Part shown: in pieces, positions 32,693 to 44,280 of the stretch
How the letters are laid out: each line of letters starts with the position of its first letter
How positions within the stretch are numbered: position 1 is the first letter of the stretch
Origin: Chamaecyparis obtusa
Lineage: Eukaryota; Streptophyta; Pinopsida; Cupressales; Cupressaceae
NCBI GenBank assembly: GCA_027943335.1
Contig: BSBK01006356.1
Location: forward strand, 474,001-538,000
Direction of reading: 5' to 3'
DNA length: 64,000 nt
The notes under the pieces: generated by a model
What the model was told of the DNA's origin: nothing
The model's input: the letters and a program-made list of their open reading frames with translations, nothing else
Databases searched by the model: none
Translations under genes and position numbers: made by a program

Positions 32693-33900
32693 TGATAGGG
32701 AGACTCCTCTAAGAACTATCCCTAGTTCTTCACTAAGTCTGTTTTTAGACTTATAAGGGCTTCTTCTCTCTTAGAATCCTATTACCTCAAGCGGTTCATA
32801 TTGCTATCCTCCTACACTCCTAGAGTTTCCCTACCAATTCAAGTGCTTTCTTCTCCCATGAACTCACAATGGTAAGTTCATCCACTAGCCACGTGTCTCT
32901 CTCCCAATTACCTGGCACGAATTGAGGGCTCTTCTCAATTTTGTTCACTCACTAAACAACTCTTCTAGACTGGTCTAGCAATCATTTTCATCAGATTGAC
33001 AACAAGAACTCCTACAAGTATGTTTTGACACTCTTCCCTAGCCGGACTATAGCCAAGCTCGCCTAGGGAAAGAGAATTTCAGATGTCTGCATCCCTACAA
33101 TTAAACTAACAAAAGAGTAAAGAATATACAGTTCCTCCATTTATTCTATTTACAATGCGGACTAGAAGAGTTCAACTGGAAGCCATTAATTACAACTTGG
33201 TTGTCCCTCAGAATCCAACCAAGTAATAGGACTGTATCTACATGAACAGAAACAAAACTGCATATAAAAAGTGAACACACAAGTAATTGACATTAGGAAT
33301 TCAATTAACTTCTCATGGAATTACACAACTGCAAAAATCAACAATTCTACAAAAAACAACAATCCAACTGAATCCAACTGATTCCTACCTCTATCCAACC
33401 TCATAACCCGAAATCCTCAGGTCTTATATCGGCCTCAGATTGGTTACAAAAACTAAAAACCAAATGTTTGTCCATTCTGCATACATTGGACAAAACTAAC
33501 TCATCAGCATAACCTATCCCGCATATATGATCAGGGATCGGTCTAACCAATTTTTGATTCCACCGCTAAGCCAAGTCTTCCCAATGATCGGCATACCCTA
33601 ACCTGATGACTTAAGTTTGGTTGATCATCCATCGATAAATCCCACTCTGATGACTTGATCGAAGATCGGTCTAACTCAAATGGCCCTTCTCCCCTAGTGC
33701 AAGTCACGCTGATAAGCAACATTGGCATGACTCAACCCGATACTACCATCGGTGATTGGTCGGGCTCAAAATGTACTTCACTGCTAGTGGAAGCTATGTC
33801 GATCGGATTAGCGATATTGCTATGCCAATCGGATTAGCAGTATTGCTATGTCACTGGATCAATTTCCATATGCTATTTGAATCGTGAGCCTCAGCTTGAG
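32693..33900 (-). repeat. Gypsy-D 5' LTR (outer end approximate)
   Basis: The LTR ends (minus strand) in CCCTATCA three bases before the primer site. The outer end is not certain. The stretch 33530-33860 is rich in GATCGG/ATCGG motifs, including a near-tandem pair of about 28-bp units (ATCGGATTAGC followed by TATTGCTATG) at about 33800-33855. This is probably its U3 region. LINE-related sequence begins by about 33950. Confidence 0.65.
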
Positions 33901-33949
33901 TCAACCTGATGCACTTGAGGATTTCTTTTTGGCCACTTTGTATTTACAA

Positions 33950-34990
33950 CTGGCAATCTACTGGACTACTCAAGTAGTCTTTATTCACACCCTAGAAATA
34001 CACCAAAATTTGAGGGTTAAGAAGATATCCCCTAGTTGCTCCTACACCAAGAAGCCGAGTTTTGATCCTTTGGCGAAGCTCAGTCGTATAGCTCCAATCT
34101 AGGTATGTCTACTAGACCTTCCCCTGGAATTCTGCGATGAACAAATCTTCAAATGGGTGGGAAACTCCGCAACTACATTTCTACGAATACTGTCACACTG
34201 ACCAAGTCTTAGCTAGTTTATGCCAGATTTTGTGTTAATGTGACTCTTCACAAGACTCTCCCCAACTTTGTGGTTCTAAAATCAAAATTTGGGAGGTGGA
34301 TTCACGCTCTAGTCTATGAGAATGTCACCCTCTTCTGTCAAAGATGCAGCTCTAAGGGACACCCAGTAGCGGATTGTAAAGCCCCTTAAACTGTGGAGCC
34401 TAAGCTCAACGAAAAGGTCTCCTCACTAGATGGTTCGGACAATGAACGTGTGGCAGTTGAATCTAGTGACCGCATGTCTTCTCCTCCAAAACTGGTTGCT
34501 ACCTTGGAAGAGGGGGAGATTCCTCTTCTCTACCCTCGAGGGAGGAGAGTAAGCATGGCTGCCAACTTTTGGTCCCTACCAGGACTAAATGTAGTGGACT
34601 ATCTTTTGCGAATGTTTTGATGCCTGTCAACTCTGTGGAGATGTTGTCTAACTCTAGCGAGGGTGAAATTAGCATTAAGGTTAGCTCACCGGAGAAGACA
34701 TTAAATCCCAATGTTGATGATGGCTCTCTCTCCCGTGGGTGTGCTACGGTTATACAACAAGTCGACCCCCCTCTTGTTGAGGATTTCAAATCTATCATTT
34801 CCTCACCAGGCAAGGCCTTGGAGGTCCCCACTAGAGATGTTGTGGGTGAGTGGTAGACCTAGAAGAAAAATACAAGGATCAAGAAACTAGATGTTGGTTT
34901 GGAGGTGAAGTTGGGAAGGCCTTCAGAGAGAGCTAGGAGGCAGAAAGTTGTTGCAAGGGAAATTGTTGCGGGTCAGCAACTTACCCTAGA
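33950..34990 (+). pseudogene. L1-type LINE ORF1 (RNA-binding protein), broken
   Basis: The visible part matches plant LINE ORF1. A KPSFDPLAKLSRIAPI block leads to LLDLPLEFCDEQIFKWVGNS (end of the DUF4283 domain), with stops near 34100 and 34185. A zinc knuckle CQRCSSKGHPVADC lies at about 34336-34377. The C-terminal part is Ser/Glu-rich and frameshifted. ORF1 binds the LINE RNA. The 5' end is lost or covered at the Gypsy-D boundary. Confidence 0.75.
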
Positions 34991-34999
34991 TCTAAACCA

Positions 35000-36312
35000 C
35001 AAAGGTAAGAAATAATTTTTCTCTCCCGGAACATTAGGGGTCTTAACAACCCCCAAAAGAAATATGCTATCAAAAAGTATATTTATGACCATAAGGTTGA
35101 TATCTTATTGTTGCAAGAGTTCAAAATGTCCTATTCTATTTTTGTTGAGTTAGTGGATAGGTTGTGGTCGGGTGCTCATTTCTTCTACTCTGAAGCTATT
35201 GGTGCATCTTGTGGCATTGCAACCTTGTGGAATCCTGCTCATGTTGATGGGGAAATGCTTTCCTTTTCCCAAAACTATTTGGTTGTCTCCTTCAAGAGGC
35301 AAATAGATTGCTAGCATCTTATCAATGTCTATGCCCCTAATACCCGAGTAGGTAGAAAGGCTCTATGGTTGGAGATTGCAAACTATTTATCGCATAACCC
35401 GAATGCTAAGTATATGATAGCAGGGAACTTCAACTCACCTCTCTACCCGTCTAAGAAACTGGGAGATCTTATGGATTATAGTGACAACATGGGTGATTTC
35501 TCTGATTTTATAAGCAATTATGACCTCTTTGATCAAGAGCTAATTGGTAATCTATTTCCCTGGTCTAATAATAGAAAGGGTTCTCATCTCATCTAGGTGG
35601 GAATTGACCACTTCCTGATCTCTTCCTTTTGGGACTTAGGTCTCTCTTCCTCCCTCTCAGCTTTGCCTAAAACTACTTCTAATAATAAATCATTGCTTCT
35701 CAATTAGAAGGATTTGACTAGTTTGGGTCATGCCCCTTTCAGATATGAAATTATGTGGGCCTCTCATCCAAGTTTCAGGAATATGGTGAGTACTTGGTGG
35801 CCTGTACCAATTAAGGGGTCGACAATGTTTCGAATTGCCAAGGAGCTCGAGCTTATTAGGAGAGAGGTCAAAGGTTGGTGTAGAACTAATTTTGGATTTA
35901 TCTTCAAAACTAAGGAAGAACTGAGTGGGAAATTGGATGCACTTCAATAGCATTTGGCTAAGGGAGATTGTTCCCCTACCCTTCATGTCGAAGAGGACTG
36001 TAGGAATAAATGGAAGAATCTCATGGCCAATGAAGAAATCTACTGGAAACAAAGATCGCAAGTTCAATGGCTCAAGGAGGGGGATCGTAACTCTGTCTTC
36101 TTCCATAGATCAGCCAGTAAACACAAAAAGAGGAATACGATCACCTCCTTATTAGACGTGGCCAAAAATGAAGCCTTTGGCCAGACTCAACTCGAGTACC
36201 TGGCAACAAATTACTTCAAGCAACTATATTTGGAGTCTGCCTCAAGCGACCTCAAGACCCTCCAAGATCAACTCATTAATCACCTCCCCCAAATGGTTTC
36301 TAGCTGGGATAA
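35000..36312 (+). pseudogene. LINE ORF2, endonuclease domain and start of the RT region
   Basis: The apurinic-endonuclease fold is recognisable: SRNIRGLNNPQKK near 35023-35060, DILLLQEFK (35099-35125), the SCGIATLWNPAH block, LINVYAPNTR near 35317-35346, AGNFNSP where GDFN is expected (catalytic Asp changed to Asn), and GIDHFLISS near 35601. Stops occur near 35313, 35596, 35707 and 35949. The frame then reads into the RT N-terminus (EIYWKQRSQVQWLKEGDRNS, about 36036-36094, and FFHRSASKHKKRN) until SWDND at 36312, where a solo LTR is inserted. Confidence 0.9.
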
Positions 36313-37169
36313 TGACGCAGTGCAAGGTGGAAAATCCCAGGATGGATAGTCCAAATCTACACTAGCAACAACAATACAGCTGAAACACAACAAGAGAATG
36401 CACAAATAGAATTTTCATTCAACATGCCCGGTTGTAAGGCCTTCTGGATTAGGGCCAAATACAAATAATTACAACAGTAATTCTGCAATCCTCTAGCTAG
36501 GCTAGCTCTGTAACACATCAGCAACCAGTAGAAACACTAAGGCAGAGCTAAACTTGAGCTTGCAAGCCACCAAGCATGCAAACCACTAGCTCTGCTATTA
36601 CAAATATCAGACAAACAATCTGATATGCAAGATCTCGCAGGATCCAATTACTATCCTTTTCCACTCTCCCTCTCGCTGCCTCAACAATTACCCCAGACCC
36701 CTCCTTAAATACACTTCTTCCGCCACAAGTTGGCTAGAAGAAATAATTAAATCCTAAGCCCAAGTTGGCTCCTAAAACAAACAAAATGCAACACAAGTCG
36801 GCTCTCAAATAGCCTTACAAACAATTAATTCTCTATGTCGGCCTCTAGATCCACATAGGAGAATGCAACATAAGCTACCCACATTAAATACATCTTCCAA
36901 GAACTCCAATCGGTAAGCCAAACTATCGAGCGCCAATAGAAACAACCGAACAAGCTAGGCATCACCGAGCAAGCATGTCGACTGAGCACCACAAGCATCG
37001 CCGAGCACAGGTTCTATCGAGCGCCAAAAGTTTACCAAGTTCCCTTAGCGACCGAGCTCTTCAATGACCGAGCCCCTCAGTCAAAGCTGCAACCGAGTAA
37101 CATAGGAACACTCCAACACACCAACATACAGGATTGCCAACTACCCTAGGATGCTCTCGCATCAGATAA
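36308..37169 (-). repeat. Solo LTR of the TGATGCAGG group in the LINE
   Basis: The LTR spans 36313-37164. On the minus strand it starts TGATGCGAGAGCATCC and ends CTGCGTCA. Perfect 5-bp target duplications GATAA lie at 36308-36312 and 37165-37169. No internal sequence is present, as expected after LTR-LTR recombination. ACCGAG and GTCGGC motifs are frequent between about 36905 and 37095. The LINE reading continues after the second duplication. Confidence 0.93.
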
Positions 37170-37177
37170 TGACCTCC

Positions 37178-38063
37178 TGACACAGTCAAGGATGGTGGAT
37201 CCAATGAAAGACAATCCAACCTTGCAACCAATTAATAACACAGCAGAATTACACAACACAACAATTGTTTCAACACAATTTTCATTAACATGCCTGGTTG
37301 TAAGGCCTTCCAGGTTAGGGCCAATTACAATCAGAAACAGTTCTGCAAGATCATCAAGATCCAATACAACATCAGCTAGTCTAGTTCTGAAACAGATCAG
37401 CAACTGATGGAAACCCTAAGGCTGATCTAAACTTGTGCTCGCAAGCCACCAAACAATCTCCTTGCCTCCAAGCATGCAAACCACTAGCTCTGCTATGACA
37501 ACTATTAGAAATCAATCTGATCTGCTAGATCTCGCAGGATCCAAGATCTTTTCCACAACTTCACTTATCTGATTCCCAGATCTGCTTCCTAAACAACTAC
37601 CCAAACACTCCTTAAATACTAATCTTCAGCCACAAGTCGGCTAGATGATACAATTAACTCCTACAAACAAATATTAAATGCAATACAAGTCGGCTCTCAA
37701 ATAGCCTTACAATTATTTAATTCAACATGTTGGCCTCCAGATCTACATAGGAGAATGCAACAACAAATACCAACAATAAATGCACCAAGTCGGCCAAACA
37801 AATCACCAAGAACCCCAGTCGGTAAACCAGAACTACCGAGCGCCAGAGAAACAACCGAGCAGCAGTGAAATAACTTTCCAAGCTAAGAAACACCGAGCAA
37901 CACAGGCATTACCGAGCACCAGATGTTCCACCGAGTTCCTTCAGCGACCGAGCTTACCTTCAATAACCAAGACCATCGATTAAAGCTGCAACCGAGTACC
38001 ACAGAACCAAAATAACACACCTCCATGCAAATTAACCAAGTACCCTAGAATGCCCATGCATCA
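37178..38063 (-). repeat. NA-2 3' LTR
   Basis: On the minus strand it runs from TGATGCATGGGCATTC to CTGTGTCA (886 bp). Seven ACCGAG copies (CTCGGT in the element's sense) lie between about 37836 and 37995. A TATTTAAGG box (plus-strand CCTTAAATA, 37610-37618) and several GCCGAC cores (for example plus-strand GTCGGC at 37636) are present. Confidence 0.93.
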
Positions 38064-38087
38064 GACACCCCAGGTTCGAAAAGATGT

Positions 38088-38700
38088 TCATATGCTGGAA
38101 GAACATCTTCCGGGATTCAGCACATAAACCCCAAATTGGTTCTTCACATATAAGTCCTCCAACTTTTCAGCTTGCATACTCTTCCATTTCTGCTTCCTCT
38201 GTCTTTTCAAGTCTTTCCTTGATAACACACAGGTTTGTTCTCCATAGTGATCATCCATACCTTCAGGATCTGCCAACTCAACTCGGCTACCAATACTCAG
38301 ACTCCTCCTACCAAGTGTTGTATCCAGTAAAGGCATCAGGGAAATCTTCATGTCATCCTTCTCAACAGTAAACACATTCTTGACACAATCATACATAGCT
38401 CTGCAATCGTATTGCCAAGGTCTACCGAGCAATATATGACAACTGTTCATCTCCACAATATCACATAACACAAGATCCTTATACTGGCCAATCTGAACAT
38501 CAATAAAGCACTATTCTCTTACTTCCAAAGCATGATCATCTTGCAACCAGCCAATCCTATAAGGATGTGGATGTCTCATTCTATTCAAACCAAGTTTTTG
38601 AACCATGTCCTCAGCAACAAGGTTGTTAGTACTACCACTATCAACAATTACATTACAAAGTTTACCTCCAGACTTGCACCGAGTCCTGAACAAGTTACTC
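38088..38700 (-). pseudogene. NA-2 retropepsin-like protease domain, lightly broken
   Basis: On the minus strand it carries FRTRCKSGGKLCNVIVDSG with an intact DSG triplet (about 38636-38650), then GLNRMRHPHPYRIGWLQDDH. A single stop lies near 38511. LVLCDIVEMNSCHILLGRPW follows, and the frame is open until a stop at 38088. It ends VLNPGRCSSSI, about 25 bases before the 3' LTR. The substrate was presumably the element's own gag (inference). Confidence 0.87.
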
Positions 38701-38759
38701 CTTTGACAAGGTCCTCCTTTGTACCGAGCAATGTTCGCTGAACCAACAAGTTCTCAAAT

Positions 38760-39805
38760 TCAGGTTCATTTTGAATGTTTTCATTTACCACAGCAGTTCA
38801 TCGGTCACCAAGCTTCTTTTGTGTACACTCAAAAGAACGGTGTCCTTCTTCACCACAATTATAACAAGTACCCTTAAAGATGATTCTACCTGTCTTCTTC
38901 TTCGGTTCTATAGGTTTTTGTTCATCTTCTGCAGTCGATTTATCCTTCACCGAGTGATCAATCTTTTCCTTCCCTCAGGGATTACCATGTTGTTTCCTCT
39001 TCAACTTATCTTTTGCCTTTAGAGCATACTGATAAGCATCTTCAACAGAGTCAATCTTCAACATACCAAGCTCATCCTGAATATTGAATCTCAAACCATT
39101 CACATACTGAGCTACCTTTTCCTTACCAAGTTCTATGTGTCCAGACCGAATAGTAAGTTTGTAGAACTCCTCGGTATAATCTTCAACAGTCAAATCCTTT
39201 TGCTTCAAATTCTGCAACTTCTTAAACAAGTCAAGCTCATAGTCAGCAGGTATGAACTTAGCTTTCAACTTAGTCACCATCAACCTCCACCGATTGATCT
39301 TCATTTCACCTTCATCTTCTCTATCTCTTTGTAATTCTTTCCACCAAAGAGCAGCATGTCCTTTCAACTTAGTCTGTGCCAATCTCACTCGAAGAGGATC
39401 TTCAATTTCTTCCAGCTCAAAGAAATCTTATAATTCACCAATCCAATCAATCAAGTTCTCGGGTTTCAAAGTACCAGAGAAAGTAGAAACTTCCATTCGA
39501 TAGCTATTACTTAACCGAGCTCCAGATCTATGCAACTGAGCAATTTTGTCTTCACCAGATTTGTCCCTCCGGTCATCACCACTAGATCCAGCAGCTTCAA
39601 ATTCGTCAGCAACTTCCTCATAACCATCCTCAGTACCAACATTCTGAGGTACACCAGCAACAGCTCTCATGATCTCAGCGACCATGTCATTCTTCATCAA
39701 CTCTATCTTAGATCTGACATCCGATCTGACTTTCTCAGAAATCTTTGATTCCACAGCATCACAAAGATCTGCAATTGCTCTAGGGTCTAATCTTCTCGGA
39801 GGCAT
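38760..39805 (-). pseudogene. NA-2 gag, few lesions
   Basis: The start is ATG at 39805 (MPPRRLDPRAIADLCDAVES). The capsid core shows STFSGTLKPENLIDWIGEL, then one TAA at 39428-39430. It continues in the same frame with the LKGHAALWWKELQRDRED block and DYTEEFYKLTIRSGH, followed by a stop at about 38975 and an intact zinc knuckle CYNCGEEGHRSFEC near 38830-38875. Few lesions separate it from an open frame, far fewer than in NA-1, which suggests later insertion. Confidence 0.88.
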
Positions 39806-40039
39806 CCTTAAAGATAAGAAAACCCAAAGCAACAAAAACCTACATTGACCACCTTGTGACAACCTCCAAGTTGTATGCAAGTCAGATCAGCCTGCCACCT
39901 TACATGAACAACCAAGTCAAGATTCCACAAGTTCAGTGCCACGAATCTGCAACTCAGATCATATGATCTCTTTGCCAACAAGATCAACTTCACAAGATCA
40001 GCCTTTCTATGTCAACCTTTGCTCAACAAAATCAACTCA

Positions 40040-40051
40040 GCTCTGATACCA
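40040..40051 (-). promoter_or_regulatory. NA-2 primer binding site
   Basis: The plus strand reads GCTCTGATACCA, so the minus strand gives TGGTATCAGAGC, a perfect initiator-Met tRNA complement two bases from the LTR. Confidence 0.95.
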
Positions 40052-40053
40052 CT

Positions 40054-40936
40054 TGACGCAGTCAAGGATGGTGGATCCAATGAAGGACAATCCAACCTTG
40101 CAGCCAATTAACAACTCAGCGAAATTACACAACACAACAATTGTTTCAACACAATTTTCATTAACATGCCCAGCTGTAAGGCCTTCCAGGTTAGGGCCAA
40201 TTACAATCAGAAACAGTTCTGCAAGATCTTCAAGATCCAATACAACATCAACTAGTCCAGTTCTGAAACAAATCAACAACTAATGGAAACCCTAAGGCAG
40301 ATCTGAACTTGTGCTCGCAAGCCACCAAGCAATCTCCTTGCCTCCAAGCATGCAAAACACTAGCTCTGCTATGACAACTATCAGAAATCAATCTGATCTG
40401 CTAGATCTCGCAAGATCCAAGATCTTTTCCACAACTTCATTTATCTGATTCCCAGATCTGCTTCCTAAACAACTACCCAAACACTCCTTAAATACTAATC
40501 TTCAGCCACAAGTCGGATGGATGACACAATTAACTCCTACAAACAAATATTAAATGCAATACAAGTTGGCTCTCAAATAGCCTTACAATTATTTAATTCA
40601 ACATGTCGGCCTCCAGATCTACATAGGAGAATGCAACAACAGATACCAACAATAAATGCACCAAGTCGGCCAACCAAATCACCAAGAACCCTAGTCGGTA
40701 AACCAGAACTACCGAGCGCCAAAGAAACAGTCGAGCACCAGTGAAATAACCAACCAAGCTAAGCAACACCGAGCAACATAGGCATTACCGAGCACCAATT
40801 CCACCGAGTTCCTTCAGCGACCGATCTTACCTTCAATAACCAAGACCATCGGTTAAAGTTGCAACCGAGTACCACAGAACCAAAATAACACACCTCCATG
40901 CAGATTCACCGAGTACCCTAGAATGCCCCTACATCG
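40054..40936 (-). repeat. NA-2 5' LTR
   Basis: It is 883 bp and on the minus strand starts CGATGTAGGGGCATTC (first base T-to-C) and ends CTGCGTCA. It is highly similar to 37178-38063 over its whole length, with scattered substitutions and small indels. ACCGAG copies lie between about 40708 and 40920. Confidence 0.92.
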
Positions 40937-40941
40937 CCTCC

Positions 40942-42110
40942 TCTCTAGGGTCTCTGATGAAGAAGTCCAGTCAGCTATATTTGCCATGGGTGCCTACAAG
41001 TCTCCTAGTCTTGATGGATTCCCCCCGGCTTTCTTTCAGGAATTTTGGGACATCATTTGCCAGGATGTGTGCAGAGATGCTAGGGACTTTGTTAGAACAA
41101 GTAAACTATTAAGACAACTAAATGACACCTACATTGTTCTTGTCCCCAAGAATAATGACCCTAAATCCATGCTAGACTTCAAACCTATCAGTCTCTGTAA
41201 CACCTACAAAATTCTTACCAAGATTCTAGTGAGCAAGCTCAAATCACTTCTTCACAAGATAATCAGCCCCAATCAGAAGGGATTTGTCCCAAGTAGGCAG
41301 ATCATGGATGTTGCCATCACAACGCATGAAATCATTCATTCCATGGATAGAAGCAAGATTCTTGGTATGGCTCTTAAACTAGATATATTTAAGGCACATG
41401 ATAAAGTAAATTAGCACTTCCTTTATAAGGTTTTATTTAACATTGGTTTTAGCCAGAAGTTTTTTGAAATCATTAAGGAATGTGTGGAAACTATCAAATT
41501 TTCTATTCTTGTGAATGGAAAGCTTGGGAATAAAAATTTTCCTGGTAAAGGCTTGAAGGCAAGGAGATCCTCTCTCACCTTACCTCTTCATCATGGTGGT
41601 GGAAGTCTTGAGTAGAAACATGTTACATCTGGTGGAGAGGGGGAATATTAAGGGTATTAAACTTGCATCCACACTTCCTCCTTCCATGCTTCAACAATTT
41701 GTGGATGACACTCTCTTCTTTGATCTCTCTTTGGTGAAGGAAGCCAAAGAATGTAAGTCCCTTCTGGACCGCTATGTGATTGCCTCTAGTCAATGCATAA
41801 ACTACCAGAAAAGTAGTGTGTCTTCTTTAACAATGACCATGATCTCCAATGCAAAATTTTGAATATTTTGGAGTGCCAGTCTGCCAGCCTCCCCTCTACT
41901 TACCTTGGCCTCCCTCTTATTGTCAAGGAGGTCAAAATCAATTTTGGAATTCGATTTTGGAACGTAACCCAAAAAATCTCATTCGATGGAAGGGAAAGCT
42001 CCTTAGTGGTGCTAGTAAACTTCAGCTACTTGTTGCTTCCCTTTAGGGGATCCCAGTCTACTTTTTATCTATATTTAAAATATCAGGCATGATAGCTGAC
42101 CAACTGGAGA
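40942..42110 (+). pseudogene. LINE ORF2, reverse transcriptase
   Basis: This continues the LINE from 36312. RT blocks: the VSDEEVQSAIFAMGAYKSPS block (normally KSPGPDG), FPPAFFQEFWD, TYIVLVPKNNDPKSMLDFKP near 41130-41190, the PISLCNTYKILTKILVSKLK block and NQKGFVPSRQIMDVAITTHE. The ALKLDIFKAHDKVN block is followed by a stop at 41412. The frame shifts, then the active site FVDD appears near 41698-41709 (LQQFVDDTLFF). A further frameshift near 41860 precedes STYLGLPLIV. It copies LINE RNA at the target site in intact relatives. Confidence 0.9.
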
Positions 42111-43130
42111 AAATCTAGCACACCTTCCTATGGTCTGGTGCAGAGGAGAAAAAGAAACTTTCTCTAGTTAGTTGGGACAAGGCTTCTCTACCCAAAAAGC
42201 TCAAGAGGCTTCAGTATCCAAAAGATCATCAGTCTTAATAAGGCCCTTATGACAAAAATTGCTTGGAAATTTATCAATGGAACTGTTGATTGGTGCAGGA
42301 TCATGGAGGCAAAATATCTAAATGAGGAAGTTTCAGCAAACTTTTTACTACTAGAAACTTGCCCTTGGGTTCCAAATTTTGGAATTGTATCCTTAAGTGC
42401 AGGAGTATCCTTTCTGGGGTGAAATGGCAGCTTGTAAATGGTGTGGATATTAGATTCTAGGAGGACAAATAGATGGGAGATTTTAATCTAGAGAATGGTA
42501 GGTTCATTCCACTCAAAAATTACATCAAGCCCTATTTAGGAGAACATATTATCAACTATCTTGATCATGGTAGATGGAAAGACTTGCAGTTAATTGTGGT
42601 CAACAGACCAGATTTTTGCATCCTTTCCCAAGAGTTGATGGCTTTGTCGTGGAATGTTAGAATCGCGATGTTTGAAAATGACAATAGAGTTATCTTGTCC
42701 CCTACCCAGTCGGTTGATTTCTCTGTTAAATCTTCCTACTCCCTTCTCCACAAGCCAAGTGACCCCTTCTGGTGGAAGAAGGTTTGGGATTCTCAACTTA
42801 TCCCAAAAATCATTTTTTTCTAGTGGACTCTTATGCATGGCAAGATACTAACACGGGACAATTTGAACAAAAGAGGGTTCGTCCTTGCTAACAGATGCAT
42901 CCTTTGCATGAAGGAGGAAACCATTAATCACCTCTTTCTTCACTATAAGTTTGCTTCTTTTATCTGGCAACAAGTCTTCACCAAGCTAAATTGGTGTTGG
43001 TTTGTAAATCATGACATTCAGCTATTCATCCTGGATTGGCATTCCCCTTCCAAGCATCCCCTCCTCCAACTCCTCTGGCATCAAATTCCTTATTGGTGCA
43101 TATGGAAGGAATGAAATAACTACTACTGCC
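42111..43130 (+). pseudogene. LINE ORF2, C-terminal zinc-binding region
   Basis: Frameshifted pieces of the region after RT. The block SVDFSVKSSYSLLH near 42711-42750 leads into FWWKKVWDSQLIPKIIFF, then the zf-RVT segment MHGKILTRDNLNKRGFVLAN with CILCMKEETINHLFLH near 42898-42945. This Cys-x2-Cys...His-x4-His arrangement is typical of plant LINEs. Confidence 0.87.
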
Positions 43131-43269
43131 CTACACTGCAATCTTAAACTCCTCCACGAGAACATCGTGGTCTCCTGCTAGAAGAGCCTTGCCTCCCCTC
43201 CCCCATTGTTGCGGATATTCTAATTGCCAGGAACTGGAACCTCTCTAAGGGATTTGACCGCTTTGATAA

Positions 43270-43805
43270 CACAAAGCTTTTGCCTAGGTGGGCTACCAAG
43301 TGGATTCCTCCCAAACCTAACTAGGACAAACTGAATTTTGATGGTGTTACTAACAATGACGCTTAGGCTAGTGGTGGTATCATCAGGAACCACAAAGGAA
43401 ATGTTAGAGCTACTTTTGCCAGCCCACTCCTTGGCCACACTGTCAACCAAGAAGAGGGTATGGCCCTTTTACGGGGGCTCGAATTTACCCTTTTTATCGA
43501 TATTAATTGCCCGGAGATTGAGGGGATTCAAAAATTATTATTGATTATGTCAAAGACACAGCGTCCGCTAGTTGGAAAGTTGAATGTATCCTGAAGGATA
43601 TAAAGGGGCTTCTAGCTAAGTTTGAAGACATTAAGGTTATGCACACCTATAGGCAGGGAAATGTGGTTGTCGATTCCCTTGCTGCTGTTGGTTTGTGGTT
43701 AAAGAGCTTACAATGTTGGTGTACTGTCAATCCACTTCCAGAGACCACCCAATGCCTTATTAAGCAAGAGGAGAACAATACCCCTAGCTTTCAAAATGAT
43801 GGTTA
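43270..43805 (+). pseudogene. LINE ORF2, RNase H domain
   Basis: Plant L1 elements often carry an acquired RNase H at the ORF2 C-terminus, and this copy does. It shows RWATKWIPPKPN, KLNFDGV near 43329-43349, GGIIRNHKGNV near 43374-43405, the EEGMALLRGLEFTL block near 43450-43490, and a final RQGNVVVDSLAA block near 43653-43688. Stops near 43322 and 43363 and a frameshift near 43520 inactivate it. Confidence 0.87.
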
Positions 43806-44280
43806 ACACTTATCTTGTGGTTAGTCACAGTGTTGGCAATATTAGGCCCGCCATGAACACTTCAAAAATGGCAATATTTTCAAATTTTAAAAATAAGTAT
43901 GTCAGTGCTTTCCATTTGGACCCCACTTTGGGTTTCATGTATTTCCTTGTTGTGTGGGTTTTTGTTAACACGTGCCTGTTGTAGGGGAAGCCTAATCATC
44001 ATTTATGGTGGAGTTATCACGAAAAGTGTGATCTTGGCAACTTGCTAAAGTTTTTTTTTATTGCCTTGGATTTGGCAAATCCCTTTCTATTATTTTGTCC
44101 AATTCTTGCGACGTCTCGTACATGTCATCCAGTAATCTTTACGAGGCACATGGCTTATGTGCATTCATTTCAAGAACAAGGGCATTTATTTTCTTCTTTT
44201 TACTTAAGTTTTATTGGGTGAACTTCATTGTTCGCTACGTTTGCCATCGTGAGAGCTTGTTGCTTAGGTTCTCAAAGTTG

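Larger units (their letters stand above)
37173..40941 (-). mobile_element. NA-2, complete gag-protease-only LTR retrotransposon
   Basis: It has two LTRs (37178-38063 and 40054-40936) and 5-bp target duplications CCTCC at 37173-37177 and 40937-40941. The internal region is only about 1990 bp and encodes gag and a retropepsin-like domain, with no RT, RNase H or integrase. Removing it and the neighbouring solo LTR restores a continuous LINE reading (SWDND then LLSRVSDEEVQSAIF). It corresponds in structure to terminal-repeat elements with GAG (TR-GAG) described in plants. Confidence 0.93.
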
